Positions 16,970-26,080 of a stretch of DNA of 64,000 nucleotides are shown here, in pieces (the first letter of the stretch is position 1; every line of letters starts with the position of its first letter). The position numbers and the translations under genes were made by a program. The notes below the pieces were generated by a model that was not told the origin of the DNA, did no database searches, and worked only from the letters and a program-made list of their open reading frames with translations. The DNA comes from Ardenticatenales bacterium (lineage in GTDB: Bacteria > Chloroflexota > Anaerolineae > Promineifilales > Promineifilaceae): contig JACKBL010000010.1 of NCBI GenBank assembly GCA_020634515.1, positions 116,425 through 180,424 of the forward strand, given 5' to 3'.

Positions 16970-17986
16970 CTACATCCGCGAAGCGACAAAAGCGGCAATG
17001 TCCGCCAGACGCACGGAATAGCTCCACTCATTGTCATACCAGGTGACGATCTTCACCAGATTGCCGCCAATGACCTGCGTGGAAAGGCCATCAATGGTCG
17101 AAGATTTGGGCGTGCCCAGGAAATCGCTAGAAACGAGCGGTTCGTCCGTGTAACCCAACACCTTGCCCATCCAATCATCCCCCGCGGAAGCCGCCTTAAA
17201 GGCCGCGTTCAGTTCGGCGATAGTCGTATCCTTGTCGATTTCCGCCACCAGGTCCACCACGGAAACGGTGGGCACGGGGACGCGGAACGCCATGCCGTCA
17301 AACTTGCCTTCCAGTTCAGGAATGACCAGGGCGACCGCTTTCGCCGCGCCCGTGGTGGTGGGAATAATGTTCTGTCCGGCGGCGCGGGCACGGCGCAAGT
17401 CTTTATGCGCCAGGTCCAAAATGCGCTGATCGTTGGTGTAGGCGTGGATCGTAGACATAAGGGCGCGGCGAATGCCAAAATTGTCGTTCAGCACTTTGGC
17501 GGCGGGGGCGAGGCAGTTGGTCGTGCAACTGGCATTGGAAATGACATGGTGCTTTTCCGCATCATAGTCGCCTTCATTCACGCCCATGCAGAACGTGGCA
17601 TCAACGCCTTTAGCCGGAGCGGAGATAATCACCTTTTTCGCGCCGGCGGTGAGGTGGGCCGCGGCCTTGTCGCCCGTGCGGAAGACGCCGGTGCATTCCA
17701 GCACAATGTCCACGCCCAGTTTGCCCCAGGGCAAATTGGCGGGGTCGCGTTCGGCATAGCTCTTCAACTTCTCGCCATCCACGAAGATGTCCCCATCCCG
17801 TACCTCAACCTGGCCGGGGAAACGGCCATAGGTGGAGTCGTATTTGAGCAGGTGGGCATTGGTCTCCACATCCATCAGGTCATTGATGGCTTCCACATCC
17901 AAGACACCGCGATAGTCCTCGTAAATAGCTTTATACACCTGCCGCCCAATGCGGCCAAAACCGTTGATACCAACCTTGATTGTCAT
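16970..17986 (-). CDS. gap: Glyceraldehyde-3-phosphate dehydrogenase (type I)
   Basis: Interconverts glyceraldehyde-3-phosphate and 1,3-bisphosphoglycerate in glycolysis/gluconeogenesis. The 338-residue protein has the NAD site VGINGFGRIGRQVYKA, the catalytic cysteine in SNASCTTNCLAP, the catalytic-region STIHAYTNDQ, the substrate-binding TGAAKAV, FRVPVPTVSVVDL and the C-terminal WYDNEWSYSVRLAD. Start ATG 17986 follows AAGGAGAACGCA. It directly follows yvcK on the same strand (38-bp gap), pairing central-carbon metabolism with a carbon/cell-wall regulator. Confidence 0.97.
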   Translation of the reverse strand: MTIKVGINGFGRIGRQVYKAIYEDYRGVLDVEAINDLMDVETNAHLLKYDSTYGRFPGQVEVRDGDIFVDGEKLKSYAERDPANLPWGKLGVDIVLECTGVFRTGDKAAAHLTAGAKKVIISAPAKGVDATFCMGVNEGDYDAEKHHVISNASCTTNCLAPAAKVLNDNFGIRRALMSTIHAYTNDQRILDLAHKDLRRARAAGQNIIPTTTGAAKAVALVIPELEGKFDGMAFRVPVPTVSVVDLVAEIDKDTTIAELNAAFKAASAGDDWMGKVLGYTDEPLVSSDFLGTPKSSTIDGLSTQVIGGNLVKIVTWYDNEWSYSVRLADIAAFVASRM

Positions 17987-18024
17987 TGCGTTCTCCTTGC
18001 AGATTGCGATCACCTTGCGGGCGC

Positions 18025-19338
18025 TCAGCGCGCCAGAAGGTCGAGGACGACGCGAGCCAGCTTGACGCTGTCGTGTCGCCACGGTTTTTGTTCATCAACC
18101 AGGTCCGCCAATAGGAGGCGGCCCTCATGGGGGTCGGATGGCTGGACATAGTGGGTTTGTCCGCCGCCCTGAGTGGGTGGAATGCTCAAATTGCTGTTGG
18201 CCAGCACCACATCGAGTGTACCTTGCGGCAAATAGCGCGTCAACGCCGCTACGTGCTGGGCCACATCATAATTATCCGTCTCTCCAGGCTGGGTGGCAAG
18301 GTTGCAGATATACGCTTTGGGTGCGCGGGCGTGGTGGATGGCTTCCGCCAGGCCGGGAACCAGCAGGTTGGGCAGGATGCTGGTGTAAAGGCTGCCTGGA
18401 CCGAGGATGATCAGGTCCGCCTGGAAGATGGCCTGGAGGGCGCGGGGGTAGGGTTGGGCCGTGGCGGGTTCAATGGTCAGGCGTTTGATCCGACCGGCGG
18501 CGTGGGGGATGGCGGACTCGCCTTCTACGCGCTGCACTCGTCCCGTTTCGACATCCGCAACTTCGGCGACGAGTTTGATCTGTTCCAGGGTGGAGGGGAG
18601 GACGCGGCCTCGCAAGGCGAGGACGCGCTCGGCGGCCAGTAATCCTTCGTCGAAACTGCCCGTTATGCCGGCAAGTGCCGCCAGCAGCAGATTCCCAAAC
18701 GCATGACCATGCAATTCGCCCGTCCCATTTTCGCCCGCCTGGCTGGTAAAGCGATATTGCAACAGCTTGCTCATCAACGCTTCATCCCGCGCCAGCGCCG
18801 CCATATTGTTGCGGAAATCGCCGGGCGGCAGCAAGCCCAGCTCTCGCCGCAAACGCCCGCTGCTGCCGCCATCGTCCGCTACCGTGATGATGGCCGTGAT
18901 ATTGTTCGTGTACTGCGTCAGGCCACGCAGGAGCGAGGCCAGACCATGCCCGCCACCAATCGCCACAATCAGCGGACCGCGCTGCCGCTGGCTGTAATGA
19001 TAAAGCGAGTCGATGATTCCCTCGCCAGGCTTGCGAAACGGCGCCACGAATCGAACGCCGAGGCGACTGATGGAGAGGAGGATGATGAAGATACCGAGGA
19101 CGGCAGGCAGCAGAATACGCGCCCAGATGGGCAGTGATTGCAGGGTAAACAGGTTGTACAGCCAGGAGGGGAGCCAGCCGAGGCGACGCAGGACAAGGAT
19201 AAGATAAACGACGCCCATGCCGAGAATGCCGGCACCCACTCCCAACAACAGCAGCCAGCGTTTCACCCCCAATCCCACCGTCAACCAGCGCGCACGGGCG
19301 CGAAGTTGCCGTCGCAGTCCAGAAAACCATTCACTCAT
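18025..19338 (-). CDS. YvcK/CofD-family protein with N-terminal membrane anchor
   Basis: A 437-residue member of the YvcK (gluconeogenesis factor) family, related to 2-phospho-L-lactate transferase; B. subtilis YvcK binds UDP-sugars and supports cell-wall synthesis on gluconeogenic carbon. Residues 1-105 carry two predicted membrane helices (WLLLLGVGAGILGMGVVYLIL and ILLPAVLGIFIILLSI) absent from the B. subtilis protein. The core then begins LIVAIGGGHGLASLLRGL, followed by TVADDGGSSGRLR, PPGDFRNNMAAL, HGHAFGNLLLAAL and ADLIILGPGSLYTSILPNLL. ATG 19338 lacks a Shine-Dalgarno sequence, and TACAAT lies 7 bases upstream, so the message might be leaderless; an ATG 16 codons upstream is the alternative. 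Followed by gapdh. Confidence 0.88.
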   Translation of the reverse strand: MSEWFSGLRRQLRARARWLTVGLGVKRWLLLLGVGAGILGMGVVYLILVLRRLGWLPSWLYNLFTLQSLPIWARILLPAVLGIFIILLSISRLGVRFVAPFRKPGEGIIDSLYHYSQRQRGPLIVAIGGGHGLASLLRGLTQYTNNITAIITVADDGGSSGRLRRELGLLPPGDFRNNMAALARDEALMSKLLQYRFTSQAGENGTGELHGHAFGNLLLAALAGITGSFDEGLLAAERVLALRGRVLPSTLEQIKLVAEVADVETGRVQRVEGESAIPHAAGRIKRLTIEPATAQPYPRALQAIFQADLIILGPGSLYTSILPNLLVPGLAEAIHHARAPKAYICNLATQPGETDNYDVAQHVAALTRYLPQGTLDVVLANSNLSIPPTQGGGQTHYVQPSDPHEGRLLLADLVDEQKPWRHDSVKLARVVLDLLAR

Positions 19339-19763
19339 GTTGATTATTGTACGCGAAAACGCCCCATACGCCCTATTGCTCTTCATCGCCAGGGTACATA
19401 GAGCTTTCCTTAACAGCCCTGGTCAAACGTGTGTACTATTCAGGCAAGAGTTTTGTAGTCCGATCGTCACAACGCACCTTCATTATTGTAGATCGTAACC
19501 CGGCGCGCCCCCCGTGATAAAGCGCACAGGTCATAGGGACAAACGTCACCAGCGTTGGCGCAAGGAGCGGCGTGTGTTATCATGTCCGCGCGCCCGTCAC
19601 AGGGTACGATAGCACGTGATAATCGGTCACGTAACGACTAACGCTCTCTGGAGATTGGACCAATTTCACCAGTGAAAACAGGTCCAATCTAGCTTAGCCG
19701 TTGCTCCGTGACAATAACAACCACCAACTGGCAATCTGTCTCCCTCCACTCCTGAACAAAACC
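19339..19763. other. Divergent intergenic region with an inverted repeat
   Basis: A 425-bp gap between yvcK (minus) and mtnA (plus). The only structure I can define is AGATTGGACC (19652-19661)/GGTCCAATCT (19681-19690), one of the AGATTGG-family repeats. No reading frame here is supported. Confidence 0.5.
19652..19690. repeat. AGATTGGACC inverted repeat, copy 1
   Basis: Arms AGATTGGACC and GGTCCAATCT around a 19-base interior that itself holds TTTCACCAGTGAAA. The right flank (AGCTTAGCCGTT) recurs next to the truncated copy at 25871. Confidence 0.75.
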
Positions 19764-20822
19764 ATGCGCACCGTATTTTGGGATTACGAACAAAACACCG
19801 TCCAGATGATCGACCAGCGGCAACTGCCCTGGGCATTTGAAGTCGCCGCCTTTGACGACTACCACGCCGTGGCCGCGGCCATCAAGGAGATGGTCGTGCG
19901 CGGTGCGCCGGCCATTGGCGCGGCGGCGGCCTTTGGCATGGCCCTGGCAGCACGACAAAGCGAGGCCACGGATCGGGCGGCACTGCTGCGCGACCTGGAA
20001 GCCGCCGCCGCCGTCCTCAATGCCGCCCGCCCCACCGCCGTCAACCTGGCCTGGGGCGTGCGCCGCCAACTGCGCGTGGCCGCCGCTGAAACAGTGGCCG
20101 ACGTGGACGAAGTACGCGCCGCCTTGCTCGCGGAAGCGCAGCAACTGGCGGATGAAGACGTGGCGCTGAACCGCCGCATGGGATTCCACGGCGCGGAACT
20201 GATCAGCGACGGGGACACCATTTTGCATCACTGCAACACGGGTGCTTTGGCCACGGTTGATTGGGGCACGGCGCTAGGCGTCGTCTTTGCCGCGCATGAG
20301 CAGGGCAAGCGCATCCATGTGCTGGTGGACGAGACGCGCCCTCGTTTGCAGGGCGCGCGCCTCACCTGTTGGGAACTGCAACAGCGGGGCATCTCGTTTG
20401 ACCTGATTGCGGACAATGCCGCCGGGCATTTCATGCGCACCGGTCAGGTGAACATCGTCCTCGTGGGATCGGACCGCACGGCGGCCAATGGAGACGTGGC
20501 GAATAAAATTGGCACGTACAAACTGGCGGTGGTGGCAAAGGAGAATGGGGTTCCTTTCTACCCGGTTGTACCCACGAGTACGATTGACCTGGACCTGGCG
20601 CATGGCGACCTGATTCCGATTGAGGAGCGTGGGGCGGAGGAGGTGTTGTCTGTGTTCGGGAAGGGGATCGCGCCTGCCGGCATTTCCGCCCGCAACCCCG
20701 CCTTTGATGTCACCCCCCATCGCTACGTCACCGGCATCGTCACCGAAGAAGGCATCATCTACCCCCCCTTTGAGAAACACCTGCGCCAGGCCGTCGCCCG
20801 CGCCCAGGAAAAGCAAAAGTAA
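19764..20822 (+). CDS. mtnA: S-methyl-5-thioribose-1-phosphate isomerase
   Basis: Isomerises methylthioribose-1-phosphate to methylthioribulose-1-phosphate in methionine salvage. The 352-residue protein shows VRGAPAIGAAAAFGMALA (about 48-65), the catalytic-Cys region ILHHCNTGALATVDWGTALGV, VDETRPRLQGARLTCWEL and the catalytic-Asp region VGSDRTAANGDVANKIGTYKLAV. I start at MRTVFWD because upstream codons add a non-homologous hydrophobic stretch. The stop overlaps the next start as TAATG, unusually linking mtnA to nucleotide-sugar genes. eIF2B-like homologues exist, but the Cys/Asp motifs favour MtnA. Confidence 0.95.
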   Translation: MRTVFWDYEQNTVQMIDQRQLPWAFEVAAFDDYHAVAAAIKEMVVRGAPAIGAAAAFGMALAARQSEATDRAALLRDLEAAAAVLNAARPTAVNLAWGVRRQLRVAAAETVADVDEVRAALLAEAQQLADEDVALNRRMGFHGAELISDGDTILHHCNTGALATVDWGTALGVVFAAHEQGKRIHVLVDETRPRLQGARLTCWELQQRGISFDLIADNAAGHFMRTGQVNIVLVGSDRTAANGDVANKIGTYKLAVVAKENGVPFYPVVPTSTIDLDLAHGDLIPIEERGAEEVLSVFGKGIAPAGISARNPAFDVTPHRYVTGIVTEEGIIYPPFEKHLRQAVARAQEKQK

Positions 20823-21616
20823 TGGAAAACATTCCCGTCGTCATCTTCTGCGGGGGGCAAGGAACCCGAATGCGCGGGGGAACGCTCACCAAAAAAGAAC
20901 TCGTCGAAGTCGGTGGACGCCCCATCATCTGGCACGTCATGCGCATCTTCTCCGCCTACGGCTTCAACCAGTTCGTGCTGCCACTGGGCCACGAGGCGCA
21001 GCAAATCCGCCGCTACTTCCTGCAATACGAAGCCATGACGCGCGACTTCACCGTCTGGCTGGGGAATGGCCGCCCGGAAATGGAGCCACGCCTCGTTTAC
21101 CACAACGAACCGGACCATCCACCGTGGCAGGTCACGCTGGTAGAAACGGGCGTCGCCACGGAAAAAGCCAGCCGCATCAAAATGGTCGCCGCCCATTTGT
21201 CCGCGGACCGCTTCTTCGTCACCTATGGGGATGGCGTGGGCAACGTGGACCTGGCGCGGCTGCTGGCCTTCCATCGCGCGCACGGACGGCTGGCAACCGT
21301 CACCGCCGTGCAGGCGCGATACCAGTACGGCGTGCTGGAAGCGGGCGACGACGGTCAGGTGACGGAATATGTGCAGTATCCGCGTCTGCCGCACTGGATC
21401 AACGCCGGGTTCATGCTCTTTGAGCGCGCCCTGCTGGAGATGATTGGCGACGGGCCGGACGTGCCTCTGGAGACGGACATTTTCAATCGGCTGGTTGCCG
21501 CCGGGCAGTTGATGCGCTTCCAGCACGACGGTTTCTGGCGCTCCATGGACACGCTGAAGGATAGCATTGAGTTGGAAAATGTGTGGCGGCAGTCGGCGCC
21601 CTGGAAGGTGTGGTAG
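20822..21616 (+). CDS. rfbF: Glucose-1-phosphate cytidylyltransferase
   Basis: Makes CDP-glucose from CTP and glucose-1-phosphate, the entry to CDP-deoxy-sugars used in surface polysaccharides. The 264-residue protein has the nucleotide-binding VVIFCGGQGTRMR, KKELVEVGGRPIIWHVMRIFS, the metal site FFVTYGDGVGNVD, INAGFMLFERA and the C-terminal GFWRSMDTLKD. Length matches RfbF (about 257). TAATG overlap with mtnA; a 70-bp gap with a perfect hairpin precedes the dehydratase gene. Confidence 0.94.
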   Translation: MENIPVVIFCGGQGTRMRGGTLTKKELVEVGGRPIIWHVMRIFSAYGFNQFVLPLGHEAQQIRRYFLQYEAMTRDFTVWLGNGRPEMEPRLVYHNEPDHPPWQVTLVETGVATEKASRIKMVAAHLSADRFFVTYGDGVGNVDLARLLAFHRAHGRLATVTAVQARYQYGVLEAGDDGQVTEYVQYPRLPHWINAGFMLFERALLEMIGDGPDVPLETDIFNRLVAAGQLMRFQHDGFWRSMDTLKDSIELENVWRQSAPWKVW

Positions 21617-21628
21617 GCAGCCCAACAT

Positions 21629-21660
21629 CTTCCCGGAAGCTGTTTTGAGCTTCCGGGAAG
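21629..21660. repeat. CTTCCCGGAAGCT inverted-repeat element, copy D (32 bp, minimal)
   Basis: Two perfect 13-base arms (21629-21641, 21648-21660) around the 6-base loop GTTTTG. This is the shortest copy and would form a very stable RNA hairpin between rfbF and the dehydratase gene. Confidence 0.88.
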
Positions 21661-21686
21661 GTTTGAAAACGGGAAACGATAACCGT

Positions 21687-22658
21687 ATGAGCAATCATTT
21701 TTGGCAAGATCGGCGCGTATTTGTAACAGGCTGCACGGGGCTGCTGGGGTCCTGGCTGACGGCGGCGCTGCGGCAGGCCGGGGCGCAGGTGGTCGGGCTG
21801 GTGCGCGACCTCACACCACATTCACAACTGGTGCGCGCGGGCGATTTCCAGCGTATCACGGTCGTCCATGGCGACGTGACCGACTATGCGCTGCTGGAAC
21901 GCACGTTGGCGGAATACGAGATTGACACGATTTTTCACCTGGCGGCGCAGACGATTGTGACGATCGCCAACCGCGCTCCTCTGTCTACGTTTGAGACGAA
22001 TGTGCGGGGGACGTGGCTGCTGTTGGAAGCGGCGCGACGCAACCCGACGGTCACGCGCATTGTGGCCGCCAGCAGCGATAAGGCGTATGGGGATCAGCCG
22101 ACGCTGCCCTACCATGAGGACGCGCCGCTGCAAGGGCGACACCCTTATGATGTGTCCAAAAGCTGCGCCGATTTGATTTTGCAAGCGTACGCGCACACGT
22201 ATGGGCTGCCGGTGGCCGTGACGCGCTTTGGCAATCTGTACGGGGGGGGCGATCTGAACTGGAATCGGGTTGTGCCGGGAACGATGCGCAGTGTGTTGTA
22301 TGGCGAGCAGCCGGTGATCCGTTCCGACGGCAGCATGAAGCGGGATTATCTGTATGTGGTGGACGCGGTGCGGGGGTATATGTTGCTGGCGGAGAAAATG
22401 CCGGCATTCTCCGGCCAAGCCTTCAATTTCGGCAACAACGACCCCCTCACCGTGCGCCAGATCGTAGACACCATTATCCGGCTCTCCCCCCACCCCGATT
22501 TAGTGCCCATCATCCGCAACGAAGCGCGCAATGAGATTCAAGACCAATACCTCAGTTCCGACAAGGCGAGGAACCTGCTCGGTTGGGAAACGGCCTACAG
22601 CCTGGAGGCCGGGCTGAAAGAAACAATGACCTGGTATCGCCGGTTTTTAGCCGGTTAA
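21687..22658 (+). CDS. rfbG: CDP-glucose 4,6-dehydratase-like SDR enzyme
   Basis: Extended short-chain dehydrogenase, most likely converting CDP-glucose to CDP-4-keto-6-deoxyglucose. The N-terminus HFWQDRRVFVTGCTGLLGSWL has the FWQ...VFVTG form and NAD-binding GxxGxxG typical of RfbG. Further features are IFHLAAQTIV, AASSDKAYGD, the catalytic YDVSKSCADLI (YxxxK), VTRFGNLYGGGDLNWNRVVPGT and the C-terminal LGWETAYSLEAGLKETMTWYR. At 323 residues it is slightly shorter than classical RfbG (about 357). The preceding cytidylyltransferase supports the CDP-sugar role. Confidence 0.88.
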   Translation: MSNHFWQDRRVFVTGCTGLLGSWLTAALRQAGAQVVGLVRDLTPHSQLVRAGDFQRITVVHGDVTDYALLERTLAEYEIDTIFHLAAQTIVTIANRAPLSTFETNVRGTWLLLEAARRNPTVTRIVAASSDKAYGDQPTLPYHEDAPLQGRHPYDVSKSCADLILQAYAHTYGLPVAVTRFGNLYGGGDLNWNRVVPGTMRSVLYGEQPVIRSDGSMKRDYLYVVDAVRGYMLLAEKMPAFSGQAFNFGNNDPLTVRQIVDTIIRLSPHPDLVPIIRNEARNEIQDQYLSSDKARNLLGWETAYSLEAGLKETMTWYRRFLAG

Positions 22659-22669
22659 AGGCGGCGTCC

Positions 22670-23584
22670 GTGCGCGTTTTGCTGACCGGGGGAACCGGTT
22701 TCATCGGACCATACGTCGTCCGCGCCCTGCTTGAAAGGGGGCACGAAGTGGCCTTGTTGGTGCGCGAAGATTATGCGATGGGGAAGCAAATGCCGGCATC
22801 TCTCGCCCCCCTCCGCGCACAACTTCAACTCGTCTACGCCGACCTGCGCAACTTCGTCCTGACCGCGCGCGCCCTGCGAGAAGCGCAGCCAGAAGCCGTG
22901 CTGCATCTGGCCGCCGTCGGGGCCACCGCCCCCTTCCTGCCCATCGAGACCGCCCTGCGCCACAACCTGCACGGCAGCATCCACCTCATGCGCGCCTGTT
23001 TTGCCCAGGGTGGTAGCGTGCGCAAGTTGATCATGGCGCGCACACCGGGAGAACTGAGCGGCATGAACGTCTACGCCGCCAGCAAGGCCGCCGCCTGGTG
23101 TTTCGCGCAAACATTCGCCAACGCCTACGGCTGGCCCATTCAGGGAGCCATGATCTTCCAGGCATACGGGGCGGGGCAGCCGGAGGGGGCGCTGATTCCG
23201 GCGGCACTGGCGGCAGCGCAGCGGGGGGAGGACTTCCCGATGACGAGCGGCGCGCAGGAAAAGGACTGGATATACGTCGCGGACGTGGCGGCGGGATTGG
23301 TGCGCGGCGTGGAGATGGAATTGGATGCCGGCATTTCCTTCGACCTGGGAACAGGGCAACCCACCCCCGTGGGCCACATCGTCGCGCGCATCTACGCCCT
23401 CGTCGCGCGCGGCGGGCACCCACGTCCAGGGCTTCTGCCCGACCGCCCCGGCGAAGCCGCCGCGCAAATCGCCAACGCGGCCCGCACCGCCGCGCTCCTC
23501 GGCTGGCAACCCACCTTCTCGTTGGAAGAAGGACTACGCCAAATGATCTCAGAAAAAGGTCAAAAACCGGGTTTTTACACATGA
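22670..23584 (+). CDS. NAD-dependent epimerase/dehydratase family protein
   Basis: A 304-residue extended SDR, probably acting on the CDP-sugar made by the two preceding enzymes (reduction or epimerisation). It shows VRVLLTGGTGFIGPYVVRALLERGHEV, VLHLAAVGAT and NVYAASKAAAW (YxxxK), with the C-terminal GWQPTFSLEEGLRQMI. I start at GTG 22670, 11 bp after the upstream stop with AAAGGCGG before it; an in-frame upstream ATG overlaps the previous gene by 76 bases. Oddly, the last about 12 codons and the stop lie inside a dispersed repeat element (23550-23642), so insertion has replaced the original 3' end. Confidence 0.85.
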   Translation: MRVLLTGGTGFIGPYVVRALLERGHEVALLVREDYAMGKQMPASLAPLRAQLQLVYADLRNFVLTARALREAQPEAVLHLAAVGATAPFLPIETALRHNLHGSIHLMRACFAQGGSVRKLIMARTPGELSGMNVYAASKAAAWCFAQTFANAYGWPIQGAMIFQAYGAGQPEGALIPAALAAAQRGEDFPMTSGAQEKDWIYVADVAAGLVRGVEMELDAGISFDLGTGQPTPVGHIVARIYALVARGGHPRPGLLPDRPGEAAAQIANAARTAALLGWQPTFSLEEGLRQMISEKGQKPGFYT

Positions 23585-23642
23585 ACCACTCTGGTAATTT
23601 TTGCCGGACAATCGAAAAACCCGGTTTTTTCAGTGAACTCAA
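23550..23642. repeat. AAAAACCGGGTTTTT inverted-repeat element, copy 2
   Basis: Near-identical to 14382-14476: AAAAACCGGGTTTTTACACATGAACCACTCTGG near the left and AAAAACCCGGTTTTTTCAGTGAACTCAAC at the right (given in two parts; each arm pairs with the other). The left arm is translated as the end of the preceding epimerase gene, and the T-run may terminate the operon. Confidence 0.85.
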
Positions 23643-23675
23643 CTTTGGAGGTTCTGATACAGAAGAACCCTTTCA

Positions 23676-23712
23676 GCGCATCCGTCAATTCCAATGTTAT
23701 AATCGGATGCGC
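23676..23712. repeat. GCGCATCCG inverted repeat, copy 1
   Basis: Arms GCGCATCCG (23676-23684) and CGGATGCGC (23704-23712); the loop contains TATAAT (23698-23703). The same arm and the adjoining GTCAATTCC recur at 56244-56289. It lies upstream of the cyclase gene and may overlap its promoter. Confidence 0.6.
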
Positions 23713-23884
23713 CCTCAGAGAACCTCCAAGCGGACAATATGCCTATTGTCAGACCTTTCGTTTCGTGAGAAAACCTGCCTATTCTGCTTGTGGAGGCACC
23801 CGGCGTGAAAAAGCGACAGGCCCGAACTTCACCAAGATAACGAGCCTCCAACCTCGTTCGATTCGTCGAGGGAAGCTGTGGTAG

Positions 23885-25657
23885 ATGAAAACGAAAAAGG
23901 TTGAGCCAACTCATCGGAGAGGCGTTTATCTAACCCTCCGCGCGCGCATCCTGGCTCCCTACCTCTTGTTGGCTCTGGCTGTGGCCGTGTCCATGACACT
24001 CATCGGCTACAACTCCGTCCTCAAGTTTCTGCGGCAAAATGATCAGCAGGAAATACGGGATACAGTAGACCATGCGAGCCTGCTGCTGGAGAAGCGGCTG
24101 CAACAACAGGTGCTGGAATGGCACGAACTGGCGGCCGCGCTGCCCGCCGCGGATGTCCTCCTGGCCCGATGGGAAGCGTCAACGGCAAACGACTTTCTGC
24201 TGCAAAATGGCGAGCAAACGCTTTGGCTGCGCCACAATGCCGCCCGGCCCGACGATGCCTTGCCCTGGGCGTGGGTAACGGAGGCAGCAGGCGCGGCCAG
24301 TCCGCTAACCCCGGTGACGGGCATACACGACGTGGCGGGAGAACTGGCCTGGTACGTGGTCGGACCTGTTTCGCCGGCAAATGACGCGGAAGCAGCCGGC
24401 GTCCTCATGATCAGTACGTCTTTGGCGGCGCTGGCGCGGCAGGTGGGGGAAGGTGTGAATGCCGGCATCACCCTCTACGATCCCCAAGGCACACTCCTCG
24501 CCACCACGCACCCCGACGACGCCAACGCCACGCTCCGCCTCTCCCCGACCACCGCTGCCCAGTTTAATGCCGGCAGCGCCACCCAAGAACGCCCCCTCAC
24601 CGTTGCCAACCAGCCCTACACACAAATTCTGCTGCCCCTGCGCCAGACCGGAGAAAACCAGGTCATCGTCGGCCTCAGCCTGAACCGCCAACCATTCATA
24701 GACGATCTCAACAACGCCCGCGGCACCATCCTGCTCACCCTCGGCATGACGGTCATCGCCACGCTCGTCATCGGCTACGCCGCGGCCATCCGCCTTGTCC
24801 AGCCCATCGTAGAATTGATGGTCGCCTCGCAAGAAGTCGCTTCCGGCAGTTCGGATATCCGACTCAACCGCCTTTCCCAGGACGAAATCGGCCAACTCAC
24901 GCAGCGTTTCCACAGCATGGTCACCCAACTGCGCCAGCGCCGCGCCCTCGAAGACCTCTTTGGGCGCTATGTCGGAGACAATATCGCCCGCCGCATCCTC
25001 GACGGCGAAGTCGAACTGGGCGGGCAGCGCATCTGGGCCACCGCCCTCTTTGCCGACATCCGCGACTTTTCCGCCTTCACCCAAAAAGGAGACCTCGGCG
25101 CTCTCCTGGACGAGCTAAACGAGTACTACGCCACCATGCAGCGGGTCATCGACGCCCACGGCGGCGTCGTTAACAAATTTGGCGGCGACTCCATTCTGGC
25201 CCTCTTTGGCGCGCCCGTCATTTGCGAAAATCACGCCGAACAGGCCGTCACCGCCGCCATGTCCATGATGGACGAACTCTCCAAACTTAATAATCAACGG
25301 CTGGCCCGCGGCGTGGCCCCCATTCGCATCGGCATCGGCGTCAACACCGGTGAGATGATCGTCGGTAATCTTGGTTCAGAAAAACGGCGCGAGTACACGG
25401 CGCTAGGGGACAGCGTCAACCTGGCGAAGCGGTTCAGCGACCTGAACAAAGAGACCCCGTTCGACACCGTCTTCGCCGGCGAAGCCACCCTGTCCGACCT
25501 GGCGCGTAAGCTCCCTTTGCAGGTAGATGACCTTGGCCCGGTCCTGGTAAAAGGAAAGGTAGAACCCGTGCGCGTCTATTCGCTGATGCACCGCACCAGG
25601 CTGGAGCAAAACGCGGCGAAAAACAACCCAAATCCCTGCCCCCTGGCTGCCTCCTGA
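23885..25657 (+). CDS. Membrane-bound class III adenylate/guanylate cyclase with HAMP
   Basis: A 590-residue sensor cyclase. It has a TM helix at about 22-42, an extracytoplasmic sensor region (about 43-270, Cache-like in length), a second TM (about 275-297, ILLTLGMTVIATLVIGYAAAI), HAMP (about 298-350) and a C-terminal catalytic domain (about 375-560). Metal aspartates are in ALFADIRDFSAF and NKFGGDSILALFGAP (the Lys there favours ATP). The transition-state Asn/Arg lie in YTALGDSVNLAKRF. It therefore probably makes cAMP in response to an external signal. It stands alone after a repeat-rich gap; no CRP-like partner is in the window. The sensor ligand is unknown. Confidence 0.92.
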   Translation: MKTKKVEPTHRRGVYLTLRARILAPYLLLALAVAVSMTLIGYNSVLKFLRQNDQQEIRDTVDHASLLLEKRLQQQVLEWHELAAALPAADVLLARWEASTANDFLLQNGEQTLWLRHNAARPDDALPWAWVTEAAGAASPLTPVTGIHDVAGELAWYVVGPVSPANDAEAAGVLMISTSLAALARQVGEGVNAGITLYDPQGTLLATTHPDDANATLRLSPTTAAQFNAGSATQERPLTVANQPYTQILLPLRQTGENQVIVGLSLNRQPFIDDLNNARGTILLTLGMTVIATLVIGYAAAIRLVQPIVELMVASQEVASGSSDIRLNRLSQDEIGQLTQRFHSMVTQLRQRRALEDLFGRYVGDNIARRILDGEVELGGQRIWATALFADIRDFSAFTQKGDLGALLDELNEYYATMQRVIDAHGGVVNKFGGDSILALFGAPVICENHAEQAVTAAMSMMDELSKLNNQRLARGVAPIRIGIGVNTGEMIVGNLGSEKRREYTALGDSVNLAKRFSDLNKETPFDTVFAGEATLSDLARKLPLQVDDLGPVLVKGKVEPVRVYSLMHRTRLEQNAAKNNPNPCPLAAS

Positions 25658-25870
25658 CAACCAAATAGTGGTCAGTGCATGGCTATGCCTGGCCAGAAAC
25701 GTCATCCACGGCGGCTCAGGCGTGCCGCGCTTTATCGGCATGCGCCTGACAGAGATCCGTTTGCCACTGCCTCACACCTCTCTCCGTGGCTGCGGGCGCA
25801 TCCGTTAACCAGGGCTTCGCTGAGGAATTGGCAGATCCGCTGAAAGGGTTCTTGCTTACCGGATAATCTG

Positions 25871-25901
25871 GAGATCGGACCAATCTGGCTTAGCCGTTAC
25901 C
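25871..25901. repeat. AGATTGG-family repeat, truncated copy
   Basis: GAGATCGGACCAATCT followed by GGCTTAGCCGTTACC. It matches the arm and right flank of the 19652-19690 copy but lacks the interior and the second arm. Confidence 0.55.
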
Positions 25902-26080
25902 TCCAAAGTTGCTTTTGCGCGAACCCTGAGTATTTTGACAGGTATTCGTCTGTCGCGGCGCAGCCGGCAAAGGACGATCCTCCGCAAACGATTACACACC
26001 CTTAGCACACCTTTAACACGATATTAAAACACGGGCGCTAAACTTGCCCCGTTGTCACCTGGGCATCAACCAGTCGGTAG

